Source: Mycolicibacterium sp. CBMA 226
Lineage (GTDB): Bacteria; Actinomycetota; Actinomycetes; Mycobacteriales; Mycobacteriaceae
Assembly: GCF_009729075.1 (NCBI RefSeq)
Contig: NZ_VTGY01000011.1
Span: 1-64,000, forward strand
DNA length: 64,000 bases
Reading direction: 5' to 3'
Of the stretch, positions 58,619 through 64,000 are shown one piece after another. Both the position numbers and the translations under genes were made by a program. Position 1 is the first letter of the stretch; every line of letters begins with the position of its first letter. The notes under the pieces were generated by a model. That model was given only the letters and a program-made list of their open reading frames with translations, was not told the DNA's origin and did not search any database.

Positions 58619-59238
58619 GGCTGTATCTCCTCAACTATGTGACGCCCGCACTCGCCACCGACATGAACGAGTCATGCCGGTGGGCACGGTCGTCGCTGGT
58701 AAGCGCACGCTTCTTGCTTGCTAGCCGGCGCGGTACCAATAGAAACGCCAGAACTTCTTGCCTGACTTCTACTGGTCGCAGCCGTATCGCCACGTGTGGG
58801 CGACTGTTCGAGGGTACTGATCTGAATTGCCCGGGTCAAACCTCGACGTCGCACGTCAGGAACCGTTACCGCTTCGTGTGGGAACCGAAGCCGGATCGCG
58901 CACCTGTTCGTCACAGTTGTCCCACTCGCAACGTGGCAAGCCGACACGCCCAAGAACCTCGAACCAATGTTGCCGAACGGTTGGCGGACGAACAGAAAAC
59001 TTGTTAGCTTCTGCCAATGCCGTTGCACGACGGCGCAAGACAACGAGCCAGAGAGGTCCCGACGCTACGAGCCCACAGACGTTCCTGTGACGAGCCTCAG
59101 CGCGCGGGCTTCCTGCATGCAAAACACGAGCACGACGGCACTCTCCTACTTTGTCCACAGTCTGTGGATAACTATGTGGACAGATTGTCGTCGTTTTATT
59201 GAGCCGCCGGTCAGGCGGCTACGAGGGGGTAGTAGTCG
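58619..59238. other. rpmH-dnaA divergent intergenic region
   Basis: 620 bases without a gene, lower in GC than its neighbours. It must hold the rpmH and dnaA promoters. Three DnaA boxes cluster at 59151-59183, about 60 nt before dnaA. In mycobacteria replication starts mainly on the other side of dnaA, so these are probably for autoregulation. Confidence 0.7.
59151..59183. promoter_or_regulatory. DnaA-box cluster upstream of dnaA
   Basis: TTGTCCACA (59151-59159) is a perfect box. TGTGGATAA (59163-59171) is TTATCCACA on the reverse strand. TGTGGACAG (59175-59183) is a one-mismatch box. They alternate in orientation and lie just before the dnaA start. Confidence 0.85.
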
Positions 59239-60708
59239 TTGACCACTAGCCCCGGTGCATCGTTCGCCGAGATCTGGAAAAGCGTGGTCGCCGAACTCAA
59301 CGGCGACCTCGGTGGAACCACCACGCTGACCGCCCAACAACGGGCCTGGTTGCGTATGGTGCAGCCGCTGGTGCTGACCGAAGGTTTCGCGTTGTTGTCG
59401 GTTCCGACACAGTTCGTCCAGAACGAGATCGAACGCCACCTGCGCGAACCGATCATCGCTGCGTTGAGCCGGCACCTCGGTCAGCGCGTCGACCTCGGCG
59501 TCCGCATCGCCGTCCCGGATACCGACGACCGGCCGGCGGTCGCGGAACCCGCCGACACGCCCGAACCCGAACCGGTCACCGCTGCTGACGACCTCGACGA
59601 CGACGCCGAAGAACTGTCCAGCGCGGAAGAGACCTGGCCCCGCTACTTCAACCGGCCGCCCGCCGACGAATCGGCCGATCTGAGCCTCAACCGGCGCTAC
59701 ACCTTCGACACCTTCGTCATCGGGGCGTCGAACCGGTTCGCGCACGCCGCCACACTGGCCATCGCCGAGGCGCCGGCCCGCGCCTACAACCCGCTGTTCA
59801 TCTGGGGCGAGTCGGGTCTGGGCAAGACGCACCTGCTGCACGCGGCCGGTAATTACGCGCAGAAGCTCTTCCCCGGTATGCGGGTCAAGTACGTCTCGAC
59901 CGAGCAGTTCACCAACGACTTCATCAACTCACTGCGTGACGACCGGACCGCGTCGTTCAAACGCAGCTTCCGCGACATCGACGTCCTGCTGGTCGACGAC
60001 ATCCAGTTCATCGAAGGCAAGGAAAGCACTCAGGAAGAGTTCTTCCATACCTTCAATACGCTGCACAACGCGAACAAGCAGATCGTCATCTCGTCGGACC
60101 GGCCGCCGAAACAGCTTGCGACACTGGAAGACCGGCTGCGCACCCGGTTCGAATGGGGCCTGATCACCGACGTTCAGCCGCCCGAACTGGAGACCCGCAT
60201 CGCGATCCTGCGCAAGAAGGCGCAGATGGATCGCCTGGATGTGCCGGACGACGTACTGGAGCTCATCGCCAGCCGCATCGACCGCAACATCCGCGAGCTC
60301 GAGGGCGCCCTGATCCGTGTGACGGCGTTCGCGTCGCTGAACAAGACGATGATCGACAAGTCCCTGGCTGAGATCGTGCTGCGGGATCTCATCGCCGACG
60401 CCGGCACCACCCAGATCAGCATCGCCACGATCATGGCGGCCACGGCCGAGTACTTCGAGACCACCGTGGAGGAGCTCCGCGGCCCCGGTAAGACCCGCGC
60501 CGTCGCCCTCTCCCGGCAGATCGCCATGTACCTGTGCCGGGAGCTCACCGACCTGTCATTGCCGCGGATCGGCCAGGCCTTCGGCCGCGACCACACCACG
60601 GTCATGTACGCCGAACGCAAGATCAAGAAGGAAATGGCTTCCCGGCGTGAGGTTTTCGACCACGTCAAGGAACTCACCACGCGTATCCGACAGCGGTCCA
60701 AGCACTAG
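59239..60708 (+). CDS. dnaA: Chromosomal replication initiator DnaA
   Basis: 489 residues with a TTG start at 59239 (GAGGGGG about 10 nt upstream). Domain I covers about 1-90, an acidic variable linker 95-140, the AAA+ domain begins about 150 with Walker A GESGLGKT (190-197) and Walker [13 protein letters not shown]. Domain IV carries the DnaA signature [14 protein letters not shown]. It binds DnaA boxes in oriC and opens the origin. A rho-independent-type terminator follows. Confidence 0.98.
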   Translation: MTTSPGASFAEIWKSVVAELNGDLGGTTTLTAQQRAWLRMVQPLVLTEGFALLSVPTQFVQNEIERHLREPIIAALSRHLGQRVDLGVRIAVPDTDDRPAVAEPADTPEPEPVTAADDLDDDAEELSSAEETWPRYFNRPPADESADLSLNRRYTFDTFVIGASNRFAHAATLAIAEAPARAYNPLFIWGESGLGKTHLLHAAGNYAQKLFPGMRVKYVSTEQFTNDFINSLRDDRTASFKRSFRDIDVLLVDDIQFIEGKESTQEEFFHTFNTLHNANKQIVISSDRPPKQLATLEDRLRTRFEWGLITDVQPPELETRIAILRKKAQMDRLDVPDDVLELIASRIDRNIRELEGALIRVTAFASLNKTMIDKSLAEIVLRDLIADAGTTQISIATIMAATAEYFETTVEELRGPGKTRAVALSRQIAMYLCRELTDLSLPRIGQAFGRDHTTVMYAERKIKKEMASRREVFDHVKELTTRIRQRSKH

Positions 60709-61357
60709 CTTCCCGTCATCGAAGACACCGGCCCCAGGCAATCACGCCTGCGGGCCGGTTTTGTTTCGGTCGGCGCGATCGTGGGTACGGACTGATCAGA
60801 TCCAGCCGGATCCAGCCCGATTTTGTGACCCTACGAACCGTTCCGACAGAAAAAACTTTGGCATCACACACCTCATAAGTCACAGGATTCGGGTGTGCAC
60901 AGCGGTGTGTACTACATGGGATAAACCCTGGGGTTTTGCTCAGAACAATCCACACCCCCGGATCGCTCCACAAATACAAGGATTGGATTAACGCCGCGTG
61001 CACAGTCTGCTCACAGCCCGGGATCCCGCCGGTGAGCCCTCGACCAGCGACTCCGTGGATCCATCCACAGCGTGCACACCCCCTATTACTACGACCTTTA
61101 GATCTATCTGGATCTTCTTCTAAAAGCAGTCCGCTGGGGAAACTCCCGGTGGACAACCGGATCCCGACGGGTTTCCGGGGGTCGTCACGCGCCGTCCGGC
61201 CTGATCGTTTAGCTTTCAACTTCACGCAGAACGCTCTACGGTGTTCTTCGATAGCCGGAACCGACGCCGACGCATTTGCATGCGCACAGCACGCACACGA
61301 CGTGCGTCCGTCGGACTCCGGCAGGCAAGCGTGGTGGGGTTACAGCGAAGGGACGCT
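60709..61357. other. oriC: Origin of replication oriC (dnaA-dnaN intergenic region)
   Basis: 649 bases without a gene. DnaA-box-like sites, mostly with one or two mismatches to TTGTCCACA, include 60894-60902 (TGTGCACAG), 60946-60954 (CAATCCACA), 60965-60973 (GCTCCACAA), 61061-61069 (CCATCCACA) and 61148-61156 (GGTGGACAA, reverse). An AT-rich stretch at about 61084-61130 (CTATTACTACGACC, then TTTAGATCTATCTGGATC) is the best candidate unwinding element. This is the established oriC location in mycobacteria. The dnaN promoter and leader also lie here. Confidence 0.93.
60728..60766 (+). terminator. Terminator downstream of dnaA
   Basis: CCGGCCC and GGGCCGG arms with an inner AGGC/GCCT stem are followed by TTTTGTTT, a rare canonical intrinsic terminator for this GC-rich genome. 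It protects oriC from dnaA read-through. Confidence 0.88.
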
Positions 61358-62548
61358 ATGGACGTGGCGACGACAGCCGGTCTGACCGATTTGAAGTTCC
61401 GTCTCGTTCGGGAAGACTTCGCCGACGCCGTGGCTTGGGTGGCCCGCATCCTGCCGTCCCGGCCGCTGAACCCGGTCCTGGCGGGTGTGCTGCTGACCGG
61501 CTCCGACGACGGTCTGACGATCTCCGGATACGACTACGAGGTGTCGGCCGAGGTTCGGGTTGCGGCTGAAATCGCCTCTCCGGGAAGCGTTTTGGTGTCG
61601 GGCAAGCTGCTCTCGGACATCACCCGGGCGCTGCCGGCCAAGCCCGTCGAACTCAGCGTCGAAGGCACCCGGGTGGCACTGAGCTGCGGTAGTGCGCGCT
61701 TCTCGCTGCCGACCATGGCGGTGGAGGACTACCCGGCGCTGCCGACCTTGCCGGACGAGACGGGCATCGTGCCCGCCAACGTCTTCGCCGAGGCCATCGG
61801 CCAGGTCGCGGTCGCCGCCGGCCGCGACGACACCCTGCCGATGCTCACGGGCGTGCGGGTCGAGATCTCGGGCGAGAAGGTCGTCCTGGCCGCTACCGAC
61901 CGGTTCCGCCTTGCCGTTCGTGAACTTACCTGGAACTCGGCGGTGCCGGATCTCGAAGCCGCCGTGCTGGTTCCGGCGAAGACACTGGCCGAGTCGGCCA
62001 AGTCCGGCGCCGACGGCACCGAGGTGCATCTGTCGCTGGGTGCCGGCCAGGCTGTCGGCAAGGACGGCATGCTGGGTATCCGCAGCAACGGCAAGCGCAC
62101 CACCACGCGCCTGCTGGACGCGGAATTCCCGAAATTCCGCCAGCTGCTGCCGGCCGAGCACACCGCGGTGGCCACCATCGGCGTCGCCGAGCTCGCCGAA
62201 GCCATCAAGCGTGTGGCACTGGTCGCCGATCGTGGTGCCCAGGTCCGGATGGAGTTCGCCGACGACATCCTGCGCCTGTCCGCCGGTGCTGACGACGTGG
62301 GTCGTGCCGAGGAAGACCTGCCGGTCGAGTTCTATGGCGAACCGCTGACGATCGCCTTCAACCCGACTTATCTGACGGACGGGCTGGGCTCTTTGCATGC
62401 CGATCGGGTGACGTTCGGGTTCACGACACCCAGCAAGCCTGCAGTGTTGCGTCCGGCCGGGGAGAATCAGTACTCGGGATCCGGTCCGTTCCCCGCCGGG
62501 GACACCGACTACGTGTACTTGCTGATGCCGGTGCGCCTGCCGGGCTGA
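61358..62548 (+). CDS. dnaN: DNA polymerase III sliding clamp (beta subunit)
   Basis: 396 residues from the ATG at 61358 ([20 protein letters not shown]), after GAAGGGA; the longer frame upstream is non-conserved. Three clamp domains are present, with [15 protein letters not shown] and [14 protein letters not shown] motifs and the C-terminal [13 protein letters not shown]. It tethers polymerase to DNA. It is the binding target of griselimycins. gnd follows after 28 nt. Confidence 0.97.
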   Translation: MDVATTAGLTDLKFRLVREDFADAVAWVARILPSRPLNPVLAGVLLTGSDDGLTISGYDYEVSAEVRVAAEIASPGSVLVSGKLLSDITRALPAKPVELSVEGTRVALSCGSARFSLPTMAVEDYPALPTLPDETGIVPANVFAEAIGQVAVAAGRDDTLPMLTGVRVEISGEKVVLAATDRFRLAVRELTWNSAVPDLEAAVLVPAKTLAESAKSGADGTEVHLSLGAGQAVGKDGMLGIRSNGKRTTTRLLDAEFPKFRQLLPAEHTAVATIGVAELAEAIKRVALVADRGAQVRMEFADDILRLSAGADDVGRAEEDLPVEFYGEPLTIAFNPTYLTDGLGSLHADRVTFGFTTPSKPAVLRPAGENQYSGSGPFPAGDTDYVYLLMPVRLPG

Positions 62549-62576
62549 CCGGAACAGAACAGCGGAGGACGCACTG

Positions 62577-63470
62577 ATGCAACTGGGGTTGATCGGCCTC
62601 GGAAAAATGGGCTTCAACATGCGCGAGCGGTTGCGCGGTGGCGGCCACGAGGTCATCGGGTACGACCCGAGGCCGGAAGTCAGCGACGTACCGTCGCTCG
62701 CTGCGCTCGCCGAGCGGCTGGAAGCGCCGCGCGTGGTGTGGGTCATGGTGCCGTCCGGTGAGATCACGCACGACACCATCGTGGATCTCGCCGAGGTGCT
62801 CAGCTCGGGCGATCTGGTGATCGACGGTGGCAACTCACGCTTCACCGAAGACGCAGTGCACGCAAAGTTGTTGGCGGACAAGGGAATCGGCTTCATCGAC
62901 GCCGGTGTTTCCGGTGGCATCTGGGGTCTGACCGAGGGCTACGGCCTGATGGTCGGTGGTAGCGACGACGACGTCGCGCGCGTCATGCCGATCTTCGAGA
63001 CGCTGCGGCCCGAGGGAGATCTCGCCGACGGCTTCGTCCACGCCGGCCCGGTCGGCGCCGGACACTTCGCCAAGATGGTGCACAACGGCGTCGAATACGC
63101 ACTGATGACCGCCTACGGCGAGGGCTACGAGATGCTCGCGGCGGAGCCGCTGATCAAGGATCCGCAGGCGGTCTATCAAGCCTGGACCAACGGCACGGTC
63201 GTGCGGTCCTGGCTGCAGCAGCTGCTGGCCAAGGCGCTCAAGGAAGACCCGAAGCTCGAGGACATCAGTGGCTACACGGAGGATTCCGGTGAAGGCCGCT
63301 GGACGGTCGAGGAAGCCATCCGGCTGCGGGTCCCGGTGCCGGGTATCGCGGCGTCGCTGTTCGCCCGGTTCCTGTCCCGGCAGGAGGACTCGCCGACCAT
63401 GAAAGCTGTTGCGGCACTTCGTAACCAGTTCGGTGGCCACGCCGTACAGAGGGTCAGTAAGTCCGGCTAG
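62577..63470 (+). CDS. gnd: 6-phosphogluconate dehydrogenase (decarboxylating), short type
   Basis: 297 residues. The Rossmann start is LGLIGLGKMGFNMRERL, then VIDGGNSRFTEDAVH, SGGIWGLTEGYGLMVGG and KMVHNGVEYALM. These are the markers of the short bacterial Gnd family, which often prefers NAD. It makes ribulose 5-phosphate in the pentose phosphate pathway. A gnd between dnaN and recF is the M. smegmatis and M. tuberculosis arrangement. It ends 0 nt before recF. Confidence 0.95.
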   Translation: MQLGLIGLGKMGFNMRERLRGGGHEVIGYDPRPEVSDVPSLAALAERLEAPRVVWVMVPSGEITHDTIVDLAEVLSSGDLVIDGGNSRFTEDAVHAKLLADKGIGFIDAGVSGGIWGLTEGYGLMVGGSDDDVARVMPIFETLRPEGDLADGFVHAGPVGAGHFAKMVHNGVEYALMTAYGEGYEMLAAEPLIKDPQAVYQAWTNGTVVRSWLQQLLAKALKEDPKLEDISGYTEDSGEGRWTVEEAIRLRVPVPGIAASLFARFLSRQEDSPTMKAVAALRNQFGGHAVQRVSKSG

Positions 63471-64000
63471 GTGTTTGTTCGACAGCTCACGCTGACCGAC
63501 TTCCGGTCATGGCCGCGGCTCGACCTGGAATTGGCCCCGGGCCGCACCGTGTTCGTCGGCCAGAACGGCTACGGCAAGACGAATATCGTTGAGGCCCTGT
63601 GGTATACCGCCACGCTCGGTTCCCACCGGGTCGCTTCGGACGCACCCCTGATCCGGGCCGGCTGTGATCGCGCTGTCGTCTCCACCATCGTGGTCAACGA
63701 CGGCCGCGAGCTCGCGGTGGATCTCGACATCACCGCGGGCCGGGCCAACAAGGCCCGGCTGAACCGCTCGCCTGTCCGGTCCGCGCGCGAAATTCTCGGC
63801 GCCCTTCGGGCGGTGTTGTTCGCCCCCGAGGATTTGTCGTTGGTGCGTGGCGATCCCGGGGAACGCCGGCGGTACCTCGACGAGTTGGCCAGCACGCGCC
63901 GCCCCCGGCTGGGTGGGGTTCGGGCGGACTACGAAAAAGTGGTGCGGCAGCGCACCGCGCTGCTGAAATCCGCGGGCGCCAGCCGGTTTCGTGGCGCTGA
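63471..64000 (+). CDS. recF: DNA replication and repair protein RecF (5' part only)
   Basis: The first 176 codons are present; the rest is beyond the window. The GTG at 63471 directly follows the gnd stop. Visible are [20 protein letters not shown], the Walker A loop [15 protein letters not shown] and [20 protein letters not shown], all typical RecF. It helps load RecA at single-strand gaps. Part of the dnaN-gnd-recF operon. Confidence 0.96.
   Translation, partial: MFVRQLTLTDFRSWPRLDLELAPGRTVFVGQNGYGKTNIVEALWYTATLGSHRVASDAPLIRAGCDRAVVSTIVVNDGRELAVDLDITAGRANKARLNRSPVRSAREILGALRAVLFAPEDLSLVRGDPGERRRYLDELASTRRPRLGGVRADYEKVVRQRTALLKSAGASRFRGA

Overview
This 64 kb window is the oriC-proximal chromosome of a high-GC mycobacterium, most likely a rapid grower of the Mycolicibacterium type. 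The evidence is the order rpmH-rnpA-yidD-yidC-jag-rsmG-parA-parB on one arm, dnaA-oriC-dnaN-gnd-recF on the other, mycobacterial signature genes (ino1, cwlM, the murJ-pseudokinase fusion, mtc28-like antigen, ggH) and an intein in dnaB. Family names and M. tuberculosis counterparts are given from memory of sequences and gene order; no database search was run.

Layout. 1-6000 is accessory: a truncated membrane-anchored PGRS-repeat protein, a cytochrome P450 and a divergent large LuxR-type ATPase regulator. 6064-16434 is a conserved block: dnaB with a class 3 mini-intein, rplI-rpsR-ssb-rpsF, a small decayed gene, an SRPBCC protein, a GT87 mannosyltransferase-like membrane protein, ponA, DUF5318 and a DUF1707 membrane protein. 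16600-35047 carries padR, ino1, an inserted ahpC-ahpF peroxide-reduction pair, a hydrolase and an F420-type oxidoreductase, an inserted polar amino acid ABC transporter, marR, ggH, an SDR, leuS, an Mtc28-like antigen, membrane proteins, yqgE, MFS and a TIGR03084 protein. This block resembles the M. tuberculosis Rv0036c-Rv0058 segment joined here to Rv3906c.

35044-48157 resembles Rv3906c-Rv3915: Asp-rich repeat protein, pcnA, then the long forward cluster mutT4-DUF6049-murJ, sigM and its anti-sigma factor, trxB-trxC and cwlM (envelope assembly and thiol stress). 48255-53119 holds an NTPase, about 2.5 kb of decayed DNA containing a frameshifted LuxR-ATPase pseudogene, a proline iminopeptidase-like hydrolase and a GNAT. 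53231-58618 is the segregation and ribosome/membrane-insertion operon. 59239-64000 is dnaA, oriC, dnaN, gnd and the start of recF.

Cross-cutting signals: five parS-like sites, DnaA boxes upstream of dnaA, of dnaB and in oriC, and about ten genes that look leaderless (a TANNNT -10 element ending 6-8 nt before the start codon). No tRNA, rRNA, CRISPR array or intact IS element was recognised.
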